Shown in pieces: positions 23,412 through 34,767 of a stretch of 64,000 nucleotides of DNA; the first letter of the stretch is position 1; every line of letters begins with the position of its first letter. Source of the stretch: Corinectria fuckeliana. Its lineage: Eukaryota > Ascomycota > Sordariomycetes > Hypocreales > Nectriaceae. The stretch spans positions 310,001-374,000 of the forward strand of contig WPDH01000008.1 of assembly GCA_019137255.1 (NCBI GenBank). Direction: 5' to 3'. The notes below the pieces were generated by a model. That model was not told the origin of the DNA. It did no database searches and saw only the letters and a program-made list of their open reading frames with translations. Both the position numbers and the translations under genes were made by a program.

Positions 23412-25582
23412 TCACACGTCAACTTCCTCAGTAGTCGGCGTGCCATGGTCGTTGTCGACGGGCCATACCGGCGTGCGGATGGGCGCATACTTGAGGCCGT
23501 CCTGCGCCTCAAGCTCTTTCTGGAGTATCTCAATGCTCAATTCCCACCGGCGAACGAGGTTCGCCTTGCGTGTTGCAAACTTGCTCGCGTGCTCCTCCTC
23601 TTCTTGCGTGGCTTCTGCGGCGAGTTCGTCCTGTTCTCGCTGGCTCTTTTCCATGAGCTTCTCCAGTTCCGTCTCCTGGCGGTCGCCCAGCTCCTCCATG
23701 CGCTTAGCCTGGCGATCCCGCATCACGTTGATCTTGGCGTCATGGAGCCGCGACATGCCGTCTCGCAGGTTGTATTGCTGGCCTAGCTCGCGAAGGTCAC
23801 GCTCCGTCACCACTCGCGGCGGTTGCAAGCTTGATTCCGAGCCGGTGCCGCGACCCAGGCCATCGCAGTACGCTTCCATGTGCTTCAGGCGGATCTTGAC
23901 GCTTCTTTCGCTCTGTTCCAGCGTAGCCCGTAGATCCATCTCAGCCGCCACCTGTCGGTCTTCCAGGTGGCCAACCATCCTGGCATGTCGTTCCTTCATC
24001 TTCTCTTCTTGCTCAGCTTGCTTGTCCGCTAGACTTCGTTTCTGTTGGGCGTGCCGGACACGTATGGCTGCCTTGGTCTTGGCTTGAAACTCCCGGAACT
24101 GGTGCATCTCCTTGGTCTGTGACTCGGCTAGGTCTCGGAATTCGACTCGACCTTTCGTTCGTTCCTCGGCTTGGATGCGTTCAGCAGACGCCGCTGCAGC
24201 TGCCGCCTCCTGTTCCGCCTTCTCTGCTTCGTACTGGGCCAACTGATCCTCCTCTTCCCTTTTTCGTCGTTCCAACTCATCTGCGTAGTCGCAGAAATTA
24301 GGGCATCCGTTCTTGAAATCCCAAACGCCACCGCAGATGGAGCAGAACTCGGCGTCGCAACGACACTTCATCTGCGTAGTGCCATCCACCTTCTCGACCA
24401 GGTTTCGACACTTGTAGCATCTCCTCAAGCCAGTCTTGCCTTCCAGCTTAATCATCTGATCTAGCTCCCAGTCCTCTGGGCAGTCTTTGCCGGTCGGGTG
24501 GGCCCTCCGTTTGCACGTGAGGCAGACGCGAGTGTTGCACTTGCGGCACGTTACATTGAACGGGTGCTTGTAGTCCAGCTTGTGGTGCGGCGGGATGAAC
24601 TCTCCGCACGAGGCGTTGGGGCAGAATATCCTGGCTTGCCATGGAGTGCTGTACTGGACGACGGCGGCTAGGAACTCATGCTGGGCGTCGCGGCTCAGGA
24701 CATCTTTGATAACGGTTGCTGGTATTGACTGCGCACAGCATCGCGGAGGCATGCTGGACTCGTCGGACATGGCTTGGGTGACGATGGACCTCAGGCACTC
24801 GGCGCAATAGGTGTGGCCACAACCAATGTTGTGCAGTGACGTCGAAGTCCTAAAGTCGACGTGGCAGAGGCCACAAGTCCTGTGGACGGGGTCAGCATTG
24901 AGCAACTGCCTTTGTGGAATGATGGCACGTCAGGCCATGAGAATTACACGCACATCATGACCTCGAGCGGTTGCGGCGCTGCCTTCTTCCTCCATCGCAT
25001 TCGGTTCCTCAGGCCCGACTTGACACTGAAGAGACTCCTCTTGGTCTTGCCGCTGAAGACGCTCTGCGCGGCGGTATCGGCTGCTGGAGGCGGCTCCTTG
25101 AGAAACTTGAAAGGGATGTAGTGAGGGTCGATCATTGACAGGTACTTGTCGTACTGAGCGAAGCTCAAATCCTTGGACGTCCTCGCGCTGGTGAGCCCGA
25201 GGTCGGGTGTCGTGGGTGCGAAGAGCGACGAGTGCGCAGTGAGAGCCGTACTTGCGGAGCCGCCCGAGAGCATGGAAAAGGTGCGTGCGTTGTACACGGT
25301 TGACGCCGACTCAACACTCGACGTGATGCGCATTTCGGTGGCTGTTTCGGTGGAGATGCCCAAGGCATTGGCCTTTGCTCTGAGGTCGTCGTCAATCTGG
25401 CGCTCGGTGCGGCCCGCTGGCGCTTCGAGGACGGCAGCGACATAGTCGAGATCGCCAAGCTCGAGCACGGTGGCGTCGGCGTTGGCGCTGGCATCGGCAT
25501 CGGCGCTGGTAGTGTTGGAGCTGTTGAAAGCCATGTCAGCGGCGATGGCTGGGCTCTGGTGGACCAACACGGTTGCCGTCAT
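23412..25582 (-). CDS. RBR-type RING protein with substituted catalytic cysteine
   Basis: RING1-IBR-RING2 protein, 708 residues, two exons: 25582-24954 and 24909-23412 (45-nt intron with GTGCGT donor). RING1 starts at Cys222 (CGLC ... CGHTYCAEC), the IBR at Cys306 (CPNASC ... CRKCNTRVCLTC) and RING2 at Cys374 (CYKC ... CRCDAEFCSICGG). RBR ligases pass ubiquitin through a RING2 cysteine in a G-C-x-H-M motif; here the motif reads G-T-T-Q-M, with Thr387 (codon 24380-24378) where the catalytic Cys belongs and Gln in place of the conserved His. The zinc ligands are retained. Residues ~420-690 form a long charged coiled coil rich in Glu/Lys/Arg. The N-terminal ~210 residues are Ser/Ala/Thr-rich and end in a basic segment. 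An alternative start is Met17 (25534). The protein is therefore probably not an ordinary RBR ligase; a scaffold or RING1-only role is possible. Confidence 0.88.
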
Positions 25583-26104
25583 GGCAGCGAAGAGGGCGGC
25601 AAGACGTTGGAGAAAGGCGGGGATGACGAGAGGTTGTAGAAGGGGGAGGCGTAAATCCTTCTCAAAGCATCCTCAAGAGGAAACAGGGCCGTGGCCAGGC
25701 GGAATTGTTGCTTGTAGGAAGCCAAGATCGGCGAGTTTAATGTCGCCGTACCAAGTGATTAATTAGTACGCAAGTAGGGCGCTTGATCCGGAGCCGGGTC
25801 GGGAAGCGTGGGGTGATGGTGGAACTTGGGAGTGATGAAAGAATGCTGGGAGACAAAAAAAGACAAAAAAGGTCTGGGCGGCAAAGTCTGGGCAATAAAT
25901 TCTAGGCGCGTTCAGCGAGTCGGCAGGCTTGTGGTTTGCGTCGGGTACTTTGGCGCAAACAGTTGGCGGGAGGCGAGAGACTCGGAGAGAGTGCGAGAGC
26001 GAGACAGAAGCGCAGGGAGAGACAAGCAGGGAGAGACAGAATGCTGGTTTACGTCTCAGAGTCAGGTCAGGTCTAAGAAGAAAGGCGAATCAAGACACTG
26101 AGAG

Positions 26105-26128
26105 ACAGACAGACAGACAGACAGACAG
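26105..26128. repeat. (ACAG)6 microsatellite
   Basis: Six perfect tetranucleotide units about 520 bases upstream of the RBR gene start, in presumed promoter or leader DNA. Confidence 0.9.
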
Positions 26129-26207
26129 GCACAAGCAGACAAGGTCGACCAAACAAGAAAGACGCCGATCCAATCGATGATGGCGAAGGAGGAGAAACTT
26201 TGTTCTG

Positions 26208-26268
26208 AGGGAGAGGGAGGGAGAGGGAGGGAGAGGGAGGGAGAGAGGCAGGGAGAGAGGCAGGGAGG
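26208..26268. repeat. G/A-only purine tandem repeat
   Basis: About 60 bases that are almost pure G+A on the plus strand: a GAGAGGGAGG unit about three times, then a GAGAGAGGCAGG-like unit twice. Such polypurine tracts with repeated GGG runs can form triplex or quadruplex structures (established property of the sequence class). It lies about 630 bases upstream of the RBR gene start. Confidence 0.85.
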
Positions 26269-26538
26269 TTAGAGGTTAGGTAAGGAGTCAAGGAGGAGCC
26301 GTGAAGTGGAGAGAGCGCAGGGTCCGGTGAGGACGGGAAATGCAATGTGAGGCAAGGGAAAGGAGGAATGGATCCGAAGTAAGCCGTCGATGGGCGATAG
26401 GCGATGAGCGACGGGTGATGTGTGAGCCGTGAGACGTGAGCGCGAAAGTGAGTCCAGGGCCAGACGGAAAGGAACAAGAGCAAGGGAGAGAACCAAAACC
26501 GGAGTCGTTGCGTCGTTGACAAACCGGGATGCCGAGGC

Positions 26539-26560
26539 CACACACACACACACACACACA
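26539..26560. repeat. (CA)11 microsatellite
   Basis: Eleven perfect CA units in non-coding DNA, likely length-polymorphic. Confidence 0.95.
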
Positions 26561-26966
26561 AGACAAACAGGGCTGGGGATAGTTATGGGGATTCTTCCTT
26601 AATAATTATGGATTGGGAGGACGAATAGCTACCACCGCAGCGGACACGCTACGACGACGACGACCACCACCACCAGCATGCAGCATGCAGCATGGATGCA
26701 ATCAGTCAGGTAATGGTACTGTCGGTATCTATGCACGGGGTTTCTCGGGCCGCCCGTTGTTACGACCAGAGGCGGATGACAGTGAGGTCGTCGTCGAGTG
26801 GATGTTTAGGATGGACCATGGGATCATGTTTCTTTAGTTCAAGCCCACCGCTCTCCATCCTCTGGGCAGTCCTCGACTCCTCCATCTTTTCTTCACACAT
26901 CCTGGTATAACATCATCGGGGCGCTACTGGGCTGGCCCTGGTCTGACAAGTCGACATCAAATCGCA

Positions 26967-26978
26967 GGGGGGGGGGGG
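26967..26978. repeat. G12 homopolymer
   Basis: Twelve consecutive G bases. The exact length may be a sequencing uncertainty. Confidence 0.8.
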
Positions 26979-27842
26979 ACTTGGAAGCGCCAGGGAAGGC
27001 TCAGCAGAAGCAATCAATCAATCAATCAATCAGCTCACGTCTCTCGGCCGCCCGGGGTGGGTCACGGCTATTACATACATGTACTATGTACTGTAGCAGG
27101 GCGCGTGTGGGCAGCCCAGGGCTTGCTAGCATGGATTACTACGTACATACCTGGGTAGGTAAGTAGTTAACTAGGGTCGACAAGCAACTCGCTCAAAAAG
27201 GGAGTGTTTAGAGAGGGACGGCTTGGCCTCATGAGGTTGAAGCGCGGATCCACGCTTCTGCCAGGTCCAGGGGTCCGCTAAGCGGCTCTGTGGAAGCTTT
27301 TATTCACCACGGAGCGTTGGGTCCGTCTCTCATGATGGAATGAATGGGAGCTGACTTCAACAAGGATGTCGATGATTGTTTTACTCTCGCTAGGAAACAC
27401 ACAGTAATTATTAGTTACGGTACCAAGGTCTAGCTTACACACGGGAGGAACAGCACAGCGACTGGATGTCAAGACGTGTACACTTTGTGTGGATCCCATC
27501 GGTGAACCCTCTATATCACCCGCTTGATATTGCTCCGATTGCGTCCAACTTCGTGCTCGCTCTGGCTAACAGCCCCCCCCGAAGCATCAAAACATCTCAC
27601 GCACAAAGCCATCAATTCACCACTGCATACCTCCCCAGGTATGGAACCGCGAAGCCCAGGGCAACGCTGTGTTCTCGTTCCATCCCTGACTCTCATGGGA
27701 TCCTCTCTTGCCATTCCATCGTCCGACTCTTCCGGGGGTCCAGGTCGGACGAGGTCAGGTGCCTCAACGGCTTATGGGGGACAGGGTCATTTTTCTTTTT
27801 CCTTTCTTTTTCTCTGTCAGGGTTGTGGGCTGGTGTTGTCAG

Positions 27843-27886
27843 TTTTTTCCTTTTTTTTTCTTTTTTTTTCCACCTTCTCCCTTTTC
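27843..27886. repeat. T-rich polypyrimidine tract
   Basis: A nearly pure T/C run with blocks of six to nine T, following a second T-rich block (27790-27815). No neighbouring exon can be assigned to it. Confidence 0.8.
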
Positions 27887-30800
27887 GTTACCTCTTTGCT
27901 TTTTTACCTTCTCAAGGCTACCTACCTAGCAAGCGTGTTGCTGAGTGCCCAATGTGTAATGCCGTCATCAATGGGCTCATTTGATGTAAATGGTCTCAGC
28001 TAACTTCCTGGCCATCTGTTTGTATGCCTTGAATATTGATGGAGAGCAGCAGACGCATCCGGGACCTAAATCTCCCCGATGAACTTAAGCTAGCCCATTC
28101 ACAACCGCGCACTCTTAACAAAGCGCATCCCGCATCCCGCATCCCACACAAGTCAATCTCGGCGCCGCGCTTCGAGGAGAGACAGACGGTCGATCTGGGC
28201 TCCATCCCCAAAGGCACTAGATATAGATTATGGGCTACAGTACTCAAGTACTGTCGATCATCTTGAGGTCTCGGGCGCTTCTTTCGCATCCCGCGCCGAC
28301 CGCCATCGATGTCTAACCTTGTTGAGCCACCAATGCCGTCGTTTCTGATCTGATCCGGTTCCAGATTGGTTCTTGTCGCAGTTCTCTTCCCGCACTGTCG
28401 CTGAATGATGTACTGAGTCTACCCTCGCCGACTAATATTCGTAGCACCACCTAGCACGCACGCTCGAGCAATATCGAGCACAATGCTGAGAAACGAATTG
28501 GCCAAGCTGCCGTACCTGACATGGCACGAACCGATCCTCGTCTGCGTTTGTCGTACGACTTGTTCGCCTTCCGAGCGACCCCACCACCCACGACTGCTGC
28601 AACTAGGGAAGTAAGCGACGCGATATTCCCGGTCCAACAACAAAGAAGTCGGGTTTTCGACTCGAGGCAACAACGAGCACTGAAAGACAGAAATGACGAA
28701 GCAAGGAAAGACTCAAGATGCGATGCTCGAGCAATTTCAGCCCCTCACGTCACAGCGCGCTAAGCCTCCCGCCGTGGCTCACCGATGCCTGCAGGGGACT
28801 GAACTTGAAACAGGAACTAATGGATCAGCCGCTCTTTGCGTTCTCTTTCGTTCAGAAGCGACCGATTCATCAAGCTCTCTTCCGAATCTAGACACTACCC
28901 AGCTGGGACGGCAGGCGTGAAATGAAAGTGCGACGATCCCTCTCGCAGCGACCCGCGACTCCGCCCTGCTCTACCGTCCTACCGGTTTTTTGCTTTTCCT
29001 CAGGCATTGCCGTGTATGTAATATATACTGCATACTCTTAAAGCACGGCTGTTCCTCTCTGCACTAACTGTGCGGGCGCGGGCGCGGGCGGGCGGACTAC
29101 TATGTAGATTGCCCTTTCGGGACGGGTGTTCACGGCCGGCCGGGTCCGTTCGTGGGCTGCTGGCCGACGAGAATGACTCGGGGCATTCTCATCACAAGTC
29201 ATATTTTCAAGATGGAACAATGGTTTCGTCATCTCCAAGCAAGGGAGGCGGGAAAGCGGGAGGCGGACGATGCGATCGGGGTCGATTACTACACCCAACT
29301 ATTTGACCGACCACAAGTGCCGTTTGTGATGCGTCATAAGCCAGGATCCGCCCCCATGAAGATGTCACTTCTGCAGCGGCCTTCATACTCTACACCGTCC
29401 TCTTAGCCCTCTTGTTAAACAGGGCAAGCATCAATTGATGGACTGTTCACGCCTTGCTTCCCTCTTTCCCCTCTTCCGCTCTTGTAACTATTCCTGTCCA
29501 AGGCTGATCCCCGTCCGCTGAAGTTGGCGCTACCGACGTATGCAGAATGATATGCAGGTGCGCACCAAAGAATGACAACGCAATCCTGCGCAGGGGACAG
29601 CCCCAGGACAGCCGCATGGCCCAGACGCTTCGGTTTAGGGAAACGTGAGGGAGGGTGATGGGATTCAGACAGGTCTCACACACTCCGGGAGCCTGAAGCG
29701 GGACACTGGACCGGCATGCTTGTACACGCCAACGGCGTCTCCAGCACAATCAAACGCATCTTTGTCTATTGATGCGTGTTTGTCTTGGCTTCCTCTGTTT
29801 TCTCTACACTCTCCATGGACTTGGGATACAATACAAGGCGCGACAATGTGTTGCAACCAACTACCGTCATTAGCGGCATGCCCTCTCTACATGGGTCGAC
29901 GGCATCTCGCCCAAGCGACGCCCTGCGCCATTTCTCATTGGCGCACTTCGATGATCATCCTCTCAGAAGTCCCCGGGAGCTAAGATACTAGCGCGGCGCC
30001 ATCTCGACGACCTCTTCAAAGACTCACGGTTCTGGCTGCGAGGGGGGTATCCCGCTTACACGGCCACCAGGTTGCCCCAACCAACATGGCTAGCAAGCGA
30101 AAACACGGTCGACAAGCGGATGCAGACAGGACTTTTTGGTTTCAATCAGCTATCAAGAGACTCCCCAGCAGTGTCTTTTACATTTCTGGATCACCGTCTT
30201 ACCACCTTGCTTCACCGTTGCCTCAGCCGACGATCCCGACGGCCTCGCCCACTCCCATGGTAAGACATGTCAGCTCAGCAGAGACCACCAGACCAAGCTG
30301 AGGAACATCTCCGACCATCACATTATTCACGCAATCCTTCACAGCCATATCGAGGTAACAGGGCTCTCTCTCTGTCTCACGCCAGCTGGTCTAGTTCATT
30401 TCTTGTTCATCCCCCTCATCCCGTTCCATCGTCTGTGGATCATCGCCAGGATCCGCAAGGCCCGGGGTATCGGAGTTCGGATGACTCTGTGGGTCTCTTG
30501 CCCCATTCGTTGGCACTATAGTATCCTCCGAGACAGGAGAAGAACAAAATAAATACGGTTTATCTTGTGCACAGGGCGTGAGGGCTTGCGAATCTCCATC
30601 GACAGCACCTCCAAGATATCAATTAGGCCCTTCGATCTGGTAGACGTCGTGAACCGAAATTCGCCTACGAACATCTTTACCAAGGAGAGGCTAATGCTAC
30701 AGTATATTCATTTCATAACTTCAGTAGCTCAAATTGCTTCAAGAGAGTCACTTCATTGACGTTAGCAACAGTTTACAAACCAATGCGCTATTGGACGCCA

Positions 30801-31984
30801 GTCTTGGCATGAGGGAAGAGGGGAAATGTCTCTCTTCCGGTGCATAGCTCCATACACGCTCACGCTATGTTTGCAAGAGAGGGGCAATTGGATTTGGAAT
30901 TGAAAGCCCGTTGTCTAGGTGCGCATCCGTAGTGTGCTGTTTTCTCTTTTAAACGCGCATTAGTTTTGTGTGAGAAAAGACGGACTCTGCTGTGGAACGG
31001 GAAGAAACTCGAAGGATAGTCCTTGTACACCCCTGGTAGGCTTTTCCACCATCGTACCTTAGGGATATGAGGCTATCCGGGATCGTCACGGATAGCATCT
31101 CGGAAATCTAAGTTGCCGGCCTTGGCACGTCCGCATGCTGTCCCATGCCGAGCTTTGTAATCCCGAACCCTGGCTCTCAACCAACACAATCCTACCGGTG
31201 GCTCCGATGATCATCGCTGATCCACTTGGCCTCCAGTCCCGTCCTCGATTCGGAGAGCCCAAGACTCCAAATTGGTAGAAACGAGATTCCGATGGACGCC
31301 ATGGGTAGCAAGAGTGTCTTTGTCACATGCACCATGGCATCCTCCGGTCATCAATTCATGGTTCTAGGCCTCCTCTACGTGAGCGACGTCGCTCTAGATA
31401 TTCAAGAGTCCATCTAGGGTAGCAAGGCCGAGACTAGGTTTCCTGCACCGTCCTGTACACATTTAATGGGTAATGGCCTTGTATGCATCTTGGTAAGTAT
31501 CTTCCCTAGACCGGCAGCAGCTTGTGTCTTGTGCCAGGCTCAGCAACCACATTTGACGCGGTGGGTGCTTGGAGGACTAATTTGCGCTCCTGACTTGACA
31601 ACTGGACAAAGCAGTCTACGGGCGGCGACTCGGCGTTACCACGTAGAGTGTTGCTATATTTCGCCCTTGGCTCACTGCCATAGCTGGAGTCAAAAACATT
31701 GACTGACAAACTGAAACGAGCTGATGAAAGAGACAAAAAGAAGCTTGTGAGTAGAGCCACTCTTTAAAAACCTTCTAGAGAAGTATGCTATTTACCTCAA
31801 GTACACTCAATCACTAGGGTCCTAAATTAGCCCAACCAGGTGTGCATACCTCCGGCAACTTTACATCTTCTACCTATAGCTTAGTGGTTTAGGCATGATA
31901 TCTTCAAGTAGACCAGGCGTCATGACGGGTAGCAGGGTTCAGAAGAGACGGCAGGACAAATAGTTAGGAACCCGAAAAGATATG

Positions 31985-32688
31985 TCAAAAACAGTAATAC
32001 CAGAGCGCGCGTTCGGTGGCCAATTCATTCTCAAATCCACCAAACTTTTTGAAAACCGCGTCAACGATGCCCAACCACCGCCGGTGGAGCTTCATAAAGA
32101 AATAAGCCTTCGTGAAATCCCAGTAATCTAGATACCACCCAGAATTTTCCCAGTTAACGATCCCTAAAAAGCCTTCCATTATGAACCAAAAAATTCCGTA
32201 TGTTCAGGTTAGCGTGCGAGAAGACCGTCTTGTAACCGCTGTGATGAGAAATAGTCAGCAATGTGCCAACTCGGAGGGTCTCATTGAACTCCTCCTCGCT
32301 CAAAAACGGCCCTATGAAATCTACCCGATCCTCGTTATAGTTCAAGCCTATGATGATTCGGAAATCATAACACGCCTTACTGAGAGTATTGGTGATCGTA
32401 TACTTTGGTGTAACTTCTCTCGGTATTGCCCGTAGTGCCCCGATGCATTCCTGGAGGTCACAAACTAAAGTTTTCTCCTCGGAGTCGGTCAGCGTATTGA
32501 TACATAAGCCCAGGCGGAGACCAGGAACTCTAGAAGTCAGGAGGTAAGACGTCTTTTGAAACAAGATCTAATGGACGAGAGACTAGTATACGAGTATGGC
32601 GCCTAACGAGCTACAAAGTACCATACTCATTTGCCAAGCCTTCATGCCATTCAACACTCGACACCTTGAGATACATCTCAAAGGGAAG
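31985..32688 (-). pseudogene. Decayed APH-type phosphotransferase gene
   Basis: Three pieces in different frames reconstitute the order of a fungal aminoglycoside-phosphotransferase-like (APH, protein-kinase fold) protein. The upstream piece reads PFEMYLKVSS then EWHEGLANEYGTL, TAG (32613-32611), LVRRHTRI. The frame shifts near 32549-32553; the next piece begins SYLLTSRVPGLRLG and ends before a second shift in an A5/T5 run at 32166-32170. The last piece reads GIVNWENSGW and stops at 31985. The catalytic loop HGDLNxxN is H-A-N-L-N-I-R-N and the metal-binding Asp of GIVDWEN is Asn, so both key Asp residues are lost even apart from the frameshifts. Upstream of 32688 the frame meets TAA and TAG with no convincing exon. 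Several changes are CpA-to-TpA on one strand, the RIP preference. Dead gene; the original substrate is unknown. Confidence 0.85.
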
Positions 32689-34767
32689 TTACTAGACCTT
32701 CATACTGCAGGATGGTCTATACACATGCGCTCCTAGAAACGCCAGACCGTGGTATGCTCGTATGCGGATGAAGGCTGGCACCAGGCGCCACGCCATTATC
32801 AAGGCTGCAGCGCAACGATCTGAGAAGACGAGACATGGTGATGAGAAGGGTAATCTGGTGATAGTATTTGTTTGTTTACCCGTAATCTCTCGAGCGACAA
32901 GACTCCAGCGAATAGGTTTTGCAAATCGCGAAACTATTTGCAATACCGAGACGTCCGGAGTGTGCATGCTGGAAGTCGAATGCCGATGTTGACCACAGAG
33001 ACTTGATACTGAACCTGTGTAAGCGCGAGTGCCTTCAATGGTTTTAAACAAGGACATAATGAATAGAGAGGACAAAGATATACCCTCACGGCCTTTGTTG
33101 AACGTGAACTGAAATAATCCTTGCAACATGGCCGTTGCCGCAGACTTGCGGACAAGCCAATAATTCTGATAGGCATCCAGAGATGTTACGCTTGAGAATA
33201 CCTAATCCCGCAGGTCAGGGCCAAGGAAGGCGCCGAGCAATTCATGCAAATACCAAGGATTAGCTGGAGCTAGGACGATAAGAAGAAATGTTGAAGAAAG
33301 CTGCAGCTACTTCGTTGATCCGGATCTTCATCACCGGAAGTATGGGGGCGACGACGCCCTCATCGGGCAATTGATGAACTGGGCCTTCGTAGGCGACTGT
33401 TGCTAATGAATACGGCGCTCTCTGCAACTTTGTAGAACATAGGTACATGCGGGGATTAATTGTTTCCAATCAGACAGCAGGGGTGTCAACTCAAAGTCAT
33501 TCTTGCCGACGAAACATCTTCGAAGCATGTAGCCAGCGGCCTGCTCGGGGTCTGCTGCGTCTTGAAGGAAGCGTTCGAGTAACGGCCCGTCTGGATGCGG
33601 AAGTGGACGCCCCGAATCGCGGTACACGCCATGTCGTGGCGTGTCATGGCGTTCCAGGCAGCTCACCTCGTCTTATGAAACGTGGGCAAGTAATTGCATT
33701 ATGTCGGCGAATTGAAGGGGCTTGATGTTGAGGTAATCATGTGTAAAAGTAAAAAATAAGAACGAAAATTAGGTCCGGGTTGAAGTGATACATGGTTGCT
33801 GCGCTCGCTGCTGCATGGCTCAGTCCCGAGAGGTCTGAGAAAGGCGCGAGAACGGGTCTTGGAAGGATTATTAAGCGCAACCACAAAGAAAACAACCGCC
33901 AAAACAGCCCGAAAATCCGTCATAAGGCTTGGTTGGATACGGAGTGCATTGGCTCGTGTTTGTGGCCTTGTTGTGGGCTGACGTGGGTTTGGCTCTTGTC
34001 AGATGTAGACCTATTATGCCCTGATAAATAGTGATGTAAATAACCGAGGATCGTCGTTTTAGTAACTCGGATAATCCGACAGCTCTCGTCACTTCGGCTT
34101 TCACAACACGGCACAAAGAAGGCGGCTTCATCTCCGTCTCTGAGTGGACGCCTCAAATTTGCCCTACAAAGGAGCGCCTGAACTGATGGAACCCAATCAC
34201 TCGTTCACTCGTTCACTTGTTCACTCGTCATCCATTAATATACAGACTTGCCTTTTGCATATGCATTCCCAATCTTTCACCGCCACAAATACACACACCA
34301 AAACGCAACAGTGGTTATCCTCAAAGTTTCTTTCCAAAGCTTCATCGACCGCCGAGGCTGAATATTGACTTCTAGCCCCCGCCCTCTCGGCACCTAATTA
34401 ATTACCTACTTAGTGGAGGCTTCTAGCGCTACGCATCAGTGGCTCGAGTTGGTGCTCGCAGTACCTGGAGTGCCTGGAGTGCCTGGAGTTCCCGGGCTGC
34501 CCACTCGCCCCCATTCCATATTAGGTGGACTACCTGGGGGGCCTTATTCCGTCGTTCCGCTCCGTCCCCAGACGGGTCAGGGTCAAATCATCCATCCATC
34601 ATCTATCGAACTGCCTTATTATTCTCTCCAACATCTTTCTCCTCGCACTCAACTTCATCACTGACCTACATATTGGGGCCTTCTGGATATTTGACCAACT
34701 CTTTCTCTGCTTCCTCTATCGCCTGTCGGCAATACGCGCCCAAGTTCGCGACTCGCAGCCGCCCGGC
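32689..34767. other. Intergenic region upstream of EAF
   Basis: No intact gene recognised. A minus-strand frame at 33403-33666 looks protein-like in composition but matches no family I know. Two small tandem repeats are visible: a (CACTCGTT)-type 8-bp repeat near 34197-34228 and a 9-bp CCTGGAGTG repeat near 34463-34490. The last few hundred bases probably hold the EAF promoter and leader. Confidence 0.45.

Larger units (their letters stand above)
25583..31984. other. Gene-poor region with simple repeats
   Basis: About 6.4 kb with no gene I can support. The first kilobase is the upstream region of the RBR gene and holds several simple repeats, listed separately. From 27 to 32 kb the open frames are short, often start at non-ATG codons, and show no domain. 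Polypyrimidine runs and a 12-base G run are present. The segment borders a decayed kinase gene, so it may contain further relics too degraded to recognise by eye. Confidence 0.5.

Noticed and set aside
24903..24905. RBR gene starting at 24905
   Set aside because: That codon is TTG; splicing to the upstream exon gives a complete frame with an ATG at 25582.
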